This document shows positions 18,220 to 27,788 of a stretch of DNA of 46,787 nt, piece by piece. The stretch lies in assembly GCA_945898095.1 (NCBI GenBank), contig CAMDHE010000020.1, forward strand, positions 1-46,787, written 5' to 3'. The stretch is from Roseateles toxinivorans. Its GTDB lineage: Bacteria; Pseudomonadota; Gammaproteobacteria; Burkholderiales; Burkholderiaceae_C. The position numbers and the translations under genes were made by a program. The notes beneath the pieces were generated by a model. That model was not told the origin of the DNA, did not search any database, and saw only the letters and a program-made list of their open reading frames with translations. Position 1 is the first letter of the stretch. Each line of letters opens with the position of its first letter.

Positions 18220-20219
18220 GCAAGATTTTTGATGTCGAAGCGATCTGGCAACTCGAGCGGGTCGGCCCGCCGAGCCTGTCCCCCGATGGCCTGCAAGCCG
18301 TGGCCAGCGTCGCCAGCTATTCGATGGAAGACAACAAGGGCCAATCCAGCCTTTATCTGCTGTCGACCCAGGGCCTGCCGCCCAAACGCTTGACCAGCGC
18401 CGGCGACAAAGATGGCCAGGCGCAATGGAGCCCCAGCGGCGAGCAGATCGCTTTCATCGCGCGCCGCGAGCAAGAAGGAACGAAGGACGAAGAAGCCCAG
18501 CTCTACCTGATCGCACCCGATGGCGGCGAAGCCAGGCGGCTGGGGCCGATCGCGACCGGTGTCGAATCGTTCAAATGGTTCCCCGACGGCCGCCGCATCG
18601 CCTTCGTCTCCTGGGTCTGGCCGGGATTGAAAGGCGCTGGGGCCCAGGCCAAGGCCTTGAAGGAGTTCAAAGGCCGCAAGGACAGCGGCTATCTGACCAG
18701 CGAAGCGGTCTACCGCCATTGGGACCACCATGTGCCGATGGGCCGGCATGCGCATCTGCATATCGTCGACATCAGCACCGGCAAGACCCGAGACTTGTTC
18801 GAAGGCAGCGACTTCGAGCTCAGCCGGGCCGAGCCCGATGCCAATTGCTTCGACATCTCGCCCGATGGCAGCCGGATTGTTTTTGCCTTCGACCCGGGCC
18901 AGGAAAAACGCCAGGACAGCCGCTACGCGCTGGCCGAGGTCGAGATCAAAAGCGGCAGCATCAAGACCTTGCTGCAGGACAAGGACTGGGACCTGCAAGC
19001 GCCGCGCTACAGCCATGGCGGCGCGCATCTGGCTTTCCTGGCCAGCCACCATGGGTTCAAGCACACCATGCCGGCGCAACTGGCCGTGCTTGACCAGCAA
19101 GGCCAATGGGCGGTGCTGTCGGAAGCATGGGACCATGAAGTGACCGCGCCGCTGGTCTGGGCCGACGATGATCTGTCGATGCTGTTCGGCGCAGAAGAGC
19201 GCGGCCGGCGCCATCTCTGGCGTTTCGATCTGGCCAAGCGCCAGGCGCAAATGCTGTTCGAGGGCGGCAACGCGACCAGTTTTTCCAAGGCGGGCGGCGT
19301 CATCGTCGTCAACCATGATGGCGTCCAGCATCCGCCGCGCTTGTCGGTGCTCGACGGCGCCAAGCCAGCGCAGCGGATCGAACAGTTCAACGATCAACAG
19401 CTGGCCAAGTTCAAGTTCTCGCGCCATGAAGAGGTGTTCTACAAGGGGGCCCGGGACGAACAGGTGCAGATGTGGCTGATCTACCCGCCCGACTTTGATG
19501 CAAAGAAGAAATACCCGGTCATGCAGGTGATCCATGGCGGGCCGCATACCGCTTTCGGTGACAGCTGGCATTGGCGCTGGAACCACCAGGCTTTTGCTGC
19601 GCAAGGCTATATCGTGGCCTGCGTCAATTACCACGGCAGCTCGAGCTTCGGCCATGAATTCCTCGACTCGATCACGCACCGCTGGGGCGAGCTGGAATTG
19701 CAGGATGTCGAAGCCGGCACCGACTGGCTGCTGAAAAAACGCTGGGTCGACAAAAAACGCATCTTCGCCACTGGCGGCAGCTATGGCGGCTATATGGTCG
19801 CCTGGATGAACGGCCATGTGAAAGCCGGCCGCTACCAGGCTTATGTCTGCCATGCCGGTTGCTTTGACTGGCAGGCGATGTTTGCCGACGATGCCTACAC
19901 CTGGCATGCGAAGGAACTCGGCGCCTGGTACTGGGACGAACCCGCCAAAATCGCCGCGCAAAGCCCGCATAGCTTTGCCCAGCATATGCAGACGCCGACC
20001 CTGGTGATCCACGGCGCGATGGACTACCGCGTGCCCGATGCGCAAGGGCTGGCCTACTACAACACCTTGAAGGCGCTGCAGGTCGATGCGCGCCTGCTCT
20101 GGTACCCGGATGAAAACCACTGGATCCTGAAGCCGCAGAACAGCCGCCAATGGTATGGCGAGTTCTTTGCCTGGCTGAAAAAATACGATCCGGCCGCAAA
20201 GGTCAAGCCCCAAAGCTGA
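18216..20219 (+). CDS. S9 family (prolyl oligopeptidase-like) serine peptidase
   Basis: 667 residues from the ATG at 18216, overlapping the GNAT stop. The N-terminal half is a beta-propeller with WD40/PD40-like blades (SPDGLQAVASV, WSPSGEQIAFIA, FPDGRRIAFVS, ISPDGSRIVFAF). The C-terminal hydrolase has the triad S522 in GGSYGGYM, D603 in HGAMDYRVP and H635 in DENHW. The class resembles dipeptidyl or acylaminoacyl peptidases, which trim small peptides in the cytoplasm. There is no signal peptide. Confidence 0.9.
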   Translation: MSKIFDVEAIWQLERVGPPSLSPDGLQAVASVASYSMEDNKGQSSLYLLSTQGLPPKRLTSAGDKDGQAQWSPSGEQIAFIARREQEGTKDEEAQLYLIAPDGGEARRLGPIATGVESFKWFPDGRRIAFVSWVWPGLKGAGAQAKALKEFKGRKDSGYLTSEAVYRHWDHHVPMGRHAHLHIVDISTGKTRDLFEGSDFELSRAEPDANCFDISPDGSRIVFAFDPGQEKRQDSRYALAEVEIKSGSIKTLLQDKDWDLQAPRYSHGGAHLAFLASHHGFKHTMPAQLAVLDQQGQWAVLSEAWDHEVTAPLVWADDDLSMLFGAEERGRRHLWRFDLAKRQAQMLFEGGNATSFSKAGGVIVVNHDGVQHPPRLSVLDGAKPAQRIEQFNDQQLAKFKFSRHEEVFYKGARDEQVQMWLIYPPDFDAKKKYPVMQVIHGGPHTAFGDSWHWRWNHQAFAAQGYIVACVNYHGSSSFGHEFLDSITHRWGELELQDVEAGTDWLLKKRWVDKKRIFATGGSYGGYMVAWMNGHVKAGRYQAYVCHAGCFDWQAMFADDAYTWHAKELGAWYWDEPAKIAAQSPHSFAQHMQTPTLVIHGAMDYRVPDAQGLAYYNTLKALQVDARLLWYPDENHWILKPQNSRQWYGEFFAWLKKYDPAAKVKPQS

Positions 20220-20278
20220 GCCACGCGCCGCGACGGCGAAGTGGATAATCGGGCGATCCACTTCTCCTCAAGCCTGCC

Positions 20279-21460
20279 ATGCTGATCAAATTCTTCTACA
20301 CCCTGCGCGCGGCCAAGCTGCCGGTCTCGGTCGGGGAATTTCTGGCGCTGCTTGAAGGCCTGAAGGCCGGCGTGATCGGTGCCGAAGGTGCGGCCTCGGT
20401 CGATGATTTCTATTACCTCGCGCGCACCACGCTGGTCAAGAACGAGACGCTGTACGACAAGTTCGACCGCGCTTTTTCGGCCTATTTCAAGGGTGTCGAG
20501 CTGCTGACCGACTTCAGCAAGGATGTGCCGCTGGAATGGCTGCGCAAGCATCTGGAGCTGGAGCTGACGCCCGAGCAAAAAGCGCAGATCGAAAAGCTCG
20601 GCTGGGACGAGCTGATGGCGACCCTCAAAAAGCGCTTCGAGGAACAGAAAGAACGCCACGAAGGCGGGTCGAAATGGATCGGTACCGGCGGCACCAGCCC
20701 CTTCGGGCATAGCGGCTACAACCCGCAAGGCATCCGCATCGGCGGCGCCAGCAAGAACAAGAGCGCGGTGAAGGTCTGGGAACAGCGGGCCTACACGGAT
20801 TACGACGACAACCTTGAGCTCGGCACGCGCAATATCCAGGTGGCGCTGCGCCGTCTGCGGCGTTTCGCGCGCGAAGGCTCGGAGCTCGAACTCGACCTCG
20901 ACGACACCATCCACAAGACCGCCGCCAATGCCGGCATGCTCGACATCCGCATGGTGCCCGAGCGTCATAACAAGGTCAAAGTGCTGCTCCTGATGGATGT
21001 CGGCGGCACGATGGACGAGCATATTCACCGCGTCGAAGAATTGTTCTCGGCCGCCAAAAGCCAGTTCAAGCATCTGGAGTTCTATTACTTCCACAACTGC
21101 GTCTACGACTTCATGTGGAGGAACAACCGCCGCCGCTTCGCCGAAAAATTCTCGACCTGGGACATCATCCGCAAGTACAACCGCGACTACAAACTGATCT
21201 TTGTTGGCGACGCAACGATGAGCCCTTACGAGATCCTGCAGCCGGGTGGCAGCGTCGAGTACAACAACGAGGAAACCGGCGCCGAATGGCTGCAGCGGCT
21301 GCTCAATGCTTTCCCCAAACATGCCTGGATCAACCCCGAACCGCAGGGTGTCTGGCAATACCGGCAGAGCATCGCGCTGATCCAGCAAATGGTGCATCAG
21401 CGCATGCACCCGTTGACGCTGGCCGGCCTTGAATCTGCGATGCGCAGCCTGAGCAAATGA
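20279..21460 (+). CDS. CoxE-like VWA domain protein
   Basis: 393 residues. The N-terminal half contains helical repeats and a charged stretch (KKRFEEQKERHEGG). The C-terminal half is a von Willebrand A fold starting at KVKVLLLMDVGGTMD. The MIDAS motif reads D-V-G-G-T where the textbook form is DxSxS. It is the expected partner of the MoxR ATPase at 16542. The stop overlaps the tamA start (ATGA), so the two are coupled even though their jobs seem unrelated. Confidence 0.85.
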   Translation: MLIKFFYTLRAAKLPVSVGEFLALLEGLKAGVIGAEGAASVDDFYYLARTTLVKNETLYDKFDRAFSAYFKGVELLTDFSKDVPLEWLRKHLELELTPEQKAQIEKLGWDELMATLKKRFEEQKERHEGGSKWIGTGGTSPFGHSGYNPQGIRIGGASKNKSAVKVWEQRAYTDYDDNLELGTRNIQVALRRLRRFAREGSELELDLDDTIHKTAANAGMLDIRMVPERHNKVKVLLLMDVGGTMDEHIHRVEELFSAAKSQFKHLEFYYFHNCVYDFMWRNNRRRFAEKFSTWDIIRKYNRDYKLIFVGDATMSPYEILQPGGSVEYNNEETGAEWLQRLLNAFPKHAWINPEPQGVWQYRQSIALIQQMVHQRMHPLTLAGLESAMRSLSK

Positions 21461-23292
21461 AACCCGCATGGCATCCGGGCAAGACCCTGATGCAAGGTGT
21501 TTTTCTGGCTTTGGCAGCGCTGGCCCTGGGAGGCTGTGCCAGCTTGGCCGAGATGTTCCCCGGCGCCACAACAGCCCGGGCAGCGCCAGCAGCCACTCAG
21601 GTCGCCGAATACAGGCTCGAGGTGCAGGCGCCGCCGGCGTTGCGGACGCTGTTGCTGACCCATCTCGACTTGGCGCGCTTTGCGCCGGCGGACCAGCATG
21701 TCAGTGCGCAAGAACTCGGCCGCCTGGCCGCGGCAGCGCCGCAACAGGCCCGCGAACTGGTCGAAACCGAGGGCTATTTCAACCCGCTAGTGACGGTCAA
21801 TCTCGGCCAAGAGACGCCGGCCAGCGTCACCCTCACGCTGATCCCCGGCCCCCAAGCCAGGGTCTCGAGTACAAGTTTGAACTTTGCCGGCGCGATCGAA
21901 GCGCCGGCAACAAACGGCGGTCTGCGGCAGAGGCTGCTGAGTCAATGGCCCATGCAGCCTGGACAGGCCTTTACCCAAAAAGCCTGGGCTGAGGCCAAGA
22001 CGGCCCTGCTGAATCAGGCCAGAGCTCAGGGTTATCCGCTGGCCCATTGGGCCTCGACAGCCGCCCAGGTCAGGACCGAAAACAACAGCGTCGAGCTGAC
22101 CCTGCTGCTCGACAGCGGCCCGCTGGTCAGGCTGGGCGAGTTGCAGATTGAAGGCTTGCTCCAGCAACCGCGCAGCAGCGTCGAACGCCTGGCCGGCTTC
22201 GAGACCGGCGCGCCTTACACCGAGAAGGCGCTGCTCGACTTCCAGGAGCGTTTGCTCAAGACCACGCTGTTTGACCGGGTCAGCGTCGAGATCCAGCCGC
22301 AGGCCGCCACTGCTGAAGCCACACCGGTTTCGGTGCGCCTGCATGAAGCGCCCTTGCAGCAAGCAACCTTGAGCCTGGGCTATCAGTCGAGCACCGGCCC
22401 GCGCATTGGTGGCGATTATTTGAACCGGCATCCCTTCGGTCTGGATATGCGCTCGCGCTTCAAGCTCAACCTGGGCCAGGACAAGAAAACCGCCGACCTG
22501 GAACTGAGCTCGCACCCACAAGCCGATATGCAGCGCAATCTGGCGTCTGTGGCGGTCGAGCAGCTCGCCATCGCCGAGAAAGTCACGCTGAATCTGCGCG
22601 CAAGGCTCGGCCGCATCCGTGAAACCGACAGCCAGGACCACCTCTATTACCTTGAAACATTGAGGGCGCGCGAAACCGATCCTCAGGGTCAAGTGACGGC
22701 CGGCGCCATCTCGGCCAATAGCCAATGGACCCGGCGCCGGCTCGACAGCTTGCTGCTGCCCACCGAGGGCTATGCCGCCAGCCTGCTGCTGGGCCTGGGT
22801 CGGGCCGACAACTCGGTGGCCAGCAACGGCCTGTTCGGACAAGCCCATGCCAAGCTCTATGTCTACAAAGCCTTCGCTGGCGGCTGGTGGGGCAGCGCGC
22901 GCACCGAATGGGCGCAGGTCTTTGCGGCCGACCCGGTCGGGCTGCCCGAAGCGCTGCGCTTTCGCGCGGGTGGCGACGAATCGGTGCGCGGCCATGGCCA
23001 GGGGGATCTCGGCCCCATAGACGCCGACGGCAACCCGACCGGTGGCCGCGTGCTGTGGACCGGCAGCATCGAGCTGGCCCATGCGCTGACGGCGGACATG
23101 CCCAATTTTCTCGGCGCGGCCTTCTTCGATGCCGGCCAAGCCGCCAGCGGCTGGCGCGGCTTCAAGCCGGTTCACGCCTATGGCCTGGGCCTGCGCTACC
23201 GCAGCCCGCTGGGCACGATGAAGCTCGATCTGGCCCGCGCGCCTGAGTTGCAGCGCTGGCGCATTCACTTCACCCTTGGCGTGGCCATGTGA
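21457..23292 (+). CDS. tamA: TamA-like outer-membrane translocation/assembly protein
   Basis: 611 residues of the Omp85 type: POTRA-like domains in the first half (GSVSEEL-type blocks such as LVRLGELQIEGLLQ and PYTEKALLDFQERLL), then a 16-strand barrel with FRAGGDESVRGHG, the Omp85 VRG element. With TamB it forms the TAM complex that moves lipids or assembles autotransporters across the envelope. The N-terminus is a lipoprotein signal, LALGGCASL, with the lipobox cysteine at C27; this is less usual for TamA. The stop overlaps the TamB start (GTGA). Confidence 0.88.
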   Translation: MKPAWHPGKTLMQGVFLALAALALGGCASLAEMFPGATTARAAPAATQVAEYRLEVQAPPALRTLLLTHLDLARFAPADQHVSAQELGRLAAAAPQQARELVETEGYFNPLVTVNLGQETPASVTLTLIPGPQARVSSTSLNFAGAIEAPATNGGLRQRLLSQWPMQPGQAFTQKAWAEAKTALLNQARAQGYPLAHWASTAAQVRTENNSVELTLLLDSGPLVRLGELQIEGLLQQPRSSVERLAGFETGAPYTEKALLDFQERLLKTTLFDRVSVEIQPQAATAEATPVSVRLHEAPLQQATLSLGYQSSTGPRIGGDYLNRHPFGLDMRSRFKLNLGQDKKTADLELSSHPQADMQRNLASVAVEQLAIAEKVTLNLRARLGRIRETDSQDHLYYLETLRARETDPQGQVTAGAISANSQWTRRRLDSLLLPTEGYAASLLLGLGRADNSVASNGLFGQAHAKLYVYKAFAGGWWGSARTEWAQVFAADPVGLPEALRFRAGGDESVRGHGQGDLGPIDADGNPTGGRVLWTGSIELAHALTADMPNFLGAAFFDAGQAASGWRGFKPVHAYGLGLRYRSPLGTMKLDLARAPELQRWRIHFTLGVAM

Positions 23293-26200
23293 AGCAAGAA
23301 CCTGACAAAGCCAAGTTATACGGCCGGCGCGCCGCCCTGCTGGCGCTGCCGGCCTTGTTCGGCGCTGCCTTGCTTGCCTTCACCTGGGCCATCGGCACGG
23401 CCTCAGGCACGCAGTGGCTGCTGCGGCAGGTGCCGGGGCTGCAGGTCGAAGCGCCCCAAGGCAGCCTGCTCGGCGAGTTCTCGGCCCGGCATCTCGCCTG
23501 GTCAGGGCCGGCCGGCAAGGTCGAAATCCAGGGCCTGCAATGGCAGGGCCTGAGCCTGGCCTGGAACCGTCAGGCGACGCTGTGGGTCGATCTGAAGTTG
23601 CAAAAGCTGCAAGCCGATCGCCTGCAATTGCAATGGCCGAGCGACGACAGTCCGAGCAGCCCGCCGCCGCATCTCAGCACACCGCTGGGCCTGCATATCG
23701 CCGCCTTGCAGATCGGCGAGCTGGCTCTGCCTGCACTGAGCGCCAAGCCGGTCAAGGCCCTGCAGGCCAGCCTCGAAATCAATGCCGGACAACTGCTGCC
23801 GCATCAGCTGTGGGTCCAGCAACTGCATTGGGACTTGCTGCAAATGCAGGGCCAGGCCAGCGTCGCCAGCCAGGGCGCGATGAACGTGGCCGCAGCCTTG
23901 ACGGTCAAGTCGGCACCGGGCAGCGCTGCGCCTTGGTCGGCAACGATCTTGCTCGACGGCCCCTTGCAGCAGATCGATCTGCAGGCGACGCTGAGCTCAA
24001 AAGATCAGTCGCTCAAAGCCGCTGCCCGGCTGCTGCCCTTTGCCGGCTGGCCGCTGCAAAGCCTGCAGGCCAGCACCGAGGGCTTGAACCTGGCGGCCTT
24101 GCTGTCGGGCGCGCCGGTGACTGCGTTGACCGGCCAGGCCAAGTTGCTGGCGCCGCCCGACCCGGCAGCGCCGCTGCAGATCAAGGCGGAGCTGAGCAAC
24201 AAGGCAGCGGGACGCTGGAACGAGCAGAGGCTGCCGCTGCGGCAACTGGCGCTTGATATCGACTACAGCCGCGCCACCGCCGCGCTGCAAATTCGCCAGC
24301 TCGACCTGCTGCTGGGCAGCGCCGCCGCGCCGGCAGGCAGGCTGCGAGCCATCGGGGCAAGTGCTGCCGACAGCGGCAGCCAGCTGTCGATCGCGCTGGA
24401 AGATCTGGACAGCGCTGGCCTCGATCAGCGCCTGATCCGGCTCAGCGCTGGCGGCAAGCTGCAATTGAGCAGCGCTGCACCGCTGGAAAAATTCACCGCT
24501 GCACCGCTGCAATTGCAGGTCGATCTGAAAGGCCGGCTGCAACGCCTGGGGCGCGACACGCCGATCAAGCTGCAAGCCCAAGCCTTGCTGGGCTATGGCG
24601 CTGAATTGCTCAAGCTGCAATTGCGGTCGCTGCGACTGCAAGCCGAAGGCGCACAGCTCGACGCCAGTGGCGAGTTCGCGCTCAAGCCCGGGCAATTGAC
24701 GCAGGGCTGGCAAGCCAGCAGCGAGTTGCGCTTGCAGGTCCAGGATCTGCGTCGCTTCTGGCCGGGCGCCAAGGGCAGTGCCTGGCAGGCCGCACCACAG
24801 AACATTGAGGCGCTGCTGCAGACCCGCTTGCAGGCCGACCCGAATTCGCCCACAACACCGCAAGGGACTGCGCGGCTGCAGTTGCTGCCGGGCCGCTTGG
24901 CCGGCTTGGCGATCAGCGCCGATCTGCAATACCAGCGCGAATCGGGCCTGCCGCAGCTGAGCGGATCAATGCGGGCAGGCGACAACCAGGTCGAGCTGAA
25001 AAGCAGCTTGAGCGCCGACTTGAACAATGCTTTCAGCGGCGACCTCCAATTGCAAGCGCCGCAGCTGGCCGGCTTGCAGCCGTTGCTCGACGCCATCACC
25101 CCGCAGCTGCAGATCCAGGGCAGCTTGCATGGCAGGGCCAGCCTGCAAGTCAGAAAGGAGCTTGCCGAGGCCAAGGAATGGTCATGGCATAGCCTGGCCG
25201 AGCTGCAAGCCAAGGCCTTGCGGATCGAGCTGGCCGGGGCCGCAACGCAAATCGGCCAGGCCAATTGGCAAGGGGAGCTGGGCAGCGAGCGCGCGGCAAC
25301 GCTGCTGAGCAGCCTGAAGCTCGAGCAATTCAGCCAGGGCAGCCTCAAGCTGCAAGATGCATCGCTGAGCCTCAAAGGCAGCTGGGCGCAACACCAGCTG
25401 CTGGCGCAGGCCAACGCTGACTGGCTGTTGCCGGCGGCATTGACCCCCGGTCGGCAAGGCCAGCGCGCGCAAGGCCCGCTGAGCCTGAGCCTGCAAGGCG
25501 CGCTCGACGGTAGCCCAGCGCAGGCCTGGCGCGAAGGCCTGCAATGGCATCTCAGCGCGATCCAGATGCTGGCCCGGCCCCAAGACCAAGCCATGGCGCC
25601 TTGGCTGAATGCCAACGGCCTGAGCGCCGAACTGGCCTGGTCGCCGCAGCGGCAGCAGGCCTGGCTCAACCCCGGCCGCGTTGAGTTGGCTGGCGCCGGT
25701 CTGCAATGGCAGCAGCTCCGCTGGGACGATGGCCGGCTGGCCCTCGACGCCAAGCTCGAGCCGCTGGCCGTGGCGCCGCTGCTGCAGCGCTGGCAAAAGG
25801 ATTTCGGCTGGGGCGGCGATCTGGTCATCGGTGGCGAAGCGCACCTGAGCATGCAGCCTGAACTGAAGCTGGCCTTGTCACTGCAGCGCCGCAGCGGCGA
25901 CCTCAACCTGACCGAGGACCGGCAGCAATTGAAACTCGGCCTCAGCGAGCTGAGCCTGGATCTGCAAGGCAACCCCGGCCTTTGGCAATTGCGCCAGAGG
26001 CTGGCGGGCAGCAACCTGGGGGCAGTTAGCGCCGACATCAGCGCGCGCAATGCCGCCACCTGGCCGGATGCCAGCTCAAGGCTCGAAGGCTCGCTCGAAG
26101 CCAGCGTTGCCAACCTCAATCATTGGGGCGCCTGGTTGCCGGCCGGCTGGCGCATCGGCGGCAATCTCTTTGCCAAGCTCGCTTTAGGCGGCCAGCTCGG

Positions 26201-27392
26201 CCTGCCCGAAATCACCGGCCGAGCCGGCGGCACCGAGCTGGTTTTGCGCAACCCCTTGCTGGGCATCGCCGTCGACAAGGGCGCATTCGCCCTGCAGTTG
26301 AACGGCAGCAATGCCTTGCTCGAACGGCTGGAAGCTCATGCGGGCCAGGGCAAAATCAGCGCCACCGGACAGCTCGCCTTGGGCGCCAAGCCGCATGCCG
26401 AGCTGGCGCTGAGCGCCGAAAAATTCGGCCTGCTGAGCCGGGTCGACCAGCGCCTGAGCTTGAGCGGGAAGATGCAATTGCAGCTGAGCCAGGCGGCCAT
26501 CGACCTGCAAGGGCGGCTCAGCGTCGACGAAGGCCTGTTCGACTTTTCGCGCGGCAATGCCCCGCAACTCGACGAGGATGTCGAGGTGCTGCGCCCGCAG
26601 GCCAGCCGGGCCGCCCTCACCGGCAAGGCCGCCTCCAAGCAGGCCATCAAGCTCAAGCTGAACATCGCGCTGGGCGACAAATTGCGGCTGCGTGGCCATG
26701 GCATCGACACCTTGCTGCGCGGCGATCTGCTGCTGACGCAAGCCCAAGCAGCGCTGGCGCAAGCCCAATCAGCGCTGGCGCAAACCCAATCAGCGCTGGC
26801 GCTGAGCGGCGACATCTTCACCGCCGGCGGCACCTTCGACGCCTATGGCCAGAAGCTCGAGATCGAAACCGGCCGGCTCAGCTTCACCGGCCCGCTGGAC
26901 AACCCGCGCATCGACGTGCTGGCCGTGCGCCCGGGCAATGACGATGTGCGTGCCGGCGTCACGGTCAGCGGCAGCGCCTTGGCGCCGCGCATCAAGCTCT
27001 ATTCAGACCCGCTCAAGTCCGACAACGAAACCCTGTCCTGGCTGCTGCTCGGCCGCGCCCCCGATGAGCTAGGCCGGGCCGACAGCGCGCTGCTGCAGCG
27101 CGCTGCGATGGCCTTGCTCAGCGGCGACGGTGAAAGCCGCAAAGGCCGGCTGACCAAGACGCTGGGACTCGACGACCTGACGGTCAGCGACAGCGGTGTC
27201 GACGCCAAGGGCACCGTCGTGCGGCTGGGCAAGCAGCTGTCAAAGCGCTGGTATGTCGGCTACGAGCGCGGCCTCAACGCCACCACCGGCAGCTGGCAGC
27301 TGATCTACCGCATCGCACAACGCTTCACCCTGCGCGGCCAATCGGGCGATGACAATGCGCTGGACCTGATCTGGCAGTGGAAATGGGACTGA
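23289..27392 (+). CDS. tamB: TamB-like translocation/assembly protein
   Basis: 1367 residues from a GTG start overlapping the tamA stop. One N-terminal transmembrane segment (ALLALPALFGAALLAFTWAIG) is followed by a very long repetitive beta-rich, AsmA-like groove full of L-x-L alternation. The C-terminal DUF490/TamB domain contains YGQKLEIETGRLSF, DVLAVRPGNDDVRAGVTVSG, DNETLSWLLLGR and the ending GDDNALDLIWQWKWD. It spans the periplasm and partners TamA. A 21-bp tandem triplication near residue 1150-1170 is listed separately. Confidence 0.9.
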   Translation: MKQEPDKAKLYGRRAALLALPALFGAALLAFTWAIGTASGTQWLLRQVPGLQVEAPQGSLLGEFSARHLAWSGPAGKVEIQGLQWQGLSLAWNRQATLWVDLKLQKLQADRLQLQWPSDDSPSSPPPHLSTPLGLHIAALQIGELALPALSAKPVKALQASLEINAGQLLPHQLWVQQLHWDLLQMQGQASVASQGAMNVAAALTVKSAPGSAAPWSATILLDGPLQQIDLQATLSSKDQSLKAAARLLPFAGWPLQSLQASTEGLNLAALLSGAPVTALTGQAKLLAPPDPAAPLQIKAELSNKAAGRWNEQRLPLRQLALDIDYSRATAALQIRQLDLLLGSAAAPAGRLRAIGASAADSGSQLSIALEDLDSAGLDQRLIRLSAGGKLQLSSAAPLEKFTAAPLQLQVDLKGRLQRLGRDTPIKLQAQALLGYGAELLKLQLRSLRLQAEGAQLDASGEFALKPGQLTQGWQASSELRLQVQDLRRFWPGAKGSAWQAAPQNIEALLQTRLQADPNSPTTPQGTARLQLLPGRLAGLAISADLQYQRESGLPQLSGSMRAGDNQVELKSSLSADLNNAFSGDLQLQAPQLAGLQPLLDAITPQLQIQGSLHGRASLQVRKELAEAKEWSWHSLAELQAKALRIELAGAATQIGQANWQGELGSERAATLLSSLKLEQFSQGSLKLQDASLSLKGSWAQHQLLAQANADWLLPAALTPGRQGQRAQGPLSLSLQGALDGSPAQAWREGLQWHLSAIQMLARPQDQAMAPWLNANGLSAELAWSPQRQQAWLNPGRVELAGAGLQWQQLRWDDGRLALDAKLEPLAVAPLLQRWQKDFGWGGDLVIGGEAHLSMQPELKLALSLQRRSGDLNLTEDRQQLKLGLSELSLDLQGNPGLWQLRQRLAGSNLGAVSADISARNAATWPDASSRLEGSLEASVANLNHWGAWLPAGWRIGGNLFAKLALGGQLGLPEITGRAGGTELVLRNPLLGIAVDKGAFALQLNGSNALLERLEAHAGQGKISATGQLALGAKPHAELALSAEKFGLLSRVDQRLSLSGKMQLQLSQAAIDLQGRLSVDEGLFDFSRGNAPQLDEDVEVLRPQASRAALTGKAASKQAIKLKLNIALGDKLRLRGHGIDTLLRGDLLLTQAQAALAQAQSALAQTQSALALSGDIFTAGGTFDAYGQKLEIETGRLSFTGPLDNPRIDVLAVRPGNDDVRAGVTVSGSALAPRIKLYSDPLKSDNETLSWLLLGRAPDELGRADSALLQRAAMALLSGDGESRKGRLTKTLGLDDLTVSDSGVDAKGTVVRLGKQLSKRWYVGYERGLNATTGSWQLIYRIAQRFTLRGQSGDDNALDLIWQWKWD
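26738..26800 (+). repeat. Three 21-bp in-frame tandem repeats in tamB
   Basis: Units begin at 26738, 26759 and 26780 and differ by one or two bases. Each adds seven residues (ALAQAQS-like) just before the DUF490 region. It is a likely site of replication slippage that changes length without breaking the frame. Confidence 0.85.
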
Positions 27393-27524
27393 AGCGCTGA
27401 CCGCGGCCTGTCCATTCATCACGTTTTTCAGCCATTCAAGCGCCTGCGTGACGGGCTTCAGGCCAGCTGATCCGCCGCCTCATGCGACAATCCGCGCTCC
27501 TCTGGAAGGGGACTTTTCAGCCCT

Positions 27525-27599
27525 CTCCCCGTAGCACAACGGATAGTGCACATGCCTCCTAAGCGTGGGATACAGGTTCGATTCCTGTCGGGGAGACCA
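27525..27599 (+). tRNA. tRNA-Arg (anticodon CCT)
   Basis: A complete cloverleaf: acceptor CTCCCCG/CGGGGAG, D-arm GCAC/GTGC, anticodon stem CATGC/GCGTG with loop CTCCTAA (anticodon CCT at 27558-27560), T-arm ACAGG/CCTGT with TTCGATT, and an encoded CCA end. It reads the rare AGG codon. The integrase gene starts 190 bp downstream, so the 3' end of this tRNA is the probable attachment site of the element. Confidence 0.95.
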
Positions 27600-27631
27600 G
27601 AACAGCAAATCACGAAGAGTCACAAAGACCC

Positions 27632-27668
27632 AAAGCACCATGTGAATCAATCACTTAGGTGCTTTTTT
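27632..27668 (+). terminator. Rho-independent terminator after tRNA-Arg
   Basis: AAAGCACC pairs with GGTGCTTT across an 18-nt loop that can form an inner TGTGA/TCACT pair, followed by a run of T. It would end the tRNA transcript before the integrase gene. Confidence 0.85.
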
Positions 27669-27713
27669 CATGTCCGGACGGATCACGTTGGATCATTGCA
27701 GCGCACGGTTTTC

Positions 27714-27763
27714 GTGGGGTAAAAACAGCTTTACCCCACATCAAGGTTAAAATTACCCCACAT
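27714..27763. promoter_or_regulatory. Operator-like inverted repeat plus third half-site before int
   Basis: GTGGGGTAAA (27714-27723) and TTTACCCCAC (27730-27739) are perfect 10-bp inverted arms around a 6-bp spacer. A further copy TTACCCCACAT at 27753-27763 repeats the one at 27731-27741 with a 22-bp offset, about two helical turns. This fits a dimer site plus a half-site for a repressor or excisionase, or integrase arm-type sites. It is 25 bp from the int start. Confidence 0.7.
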
Positions 27764-27788
27764 TTGCAGCGTTAACCCAGGCTCAACC

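Noticed and set aside
18138-20261. 707-codon ORF on the minus strand
   Set aside because: It is antisense to the S9 peptidase, has no family features and arises from GC-rich codon use. The same holds for long antisense ORFs at 1589-3151, 11115-13595 and 20057-21571.
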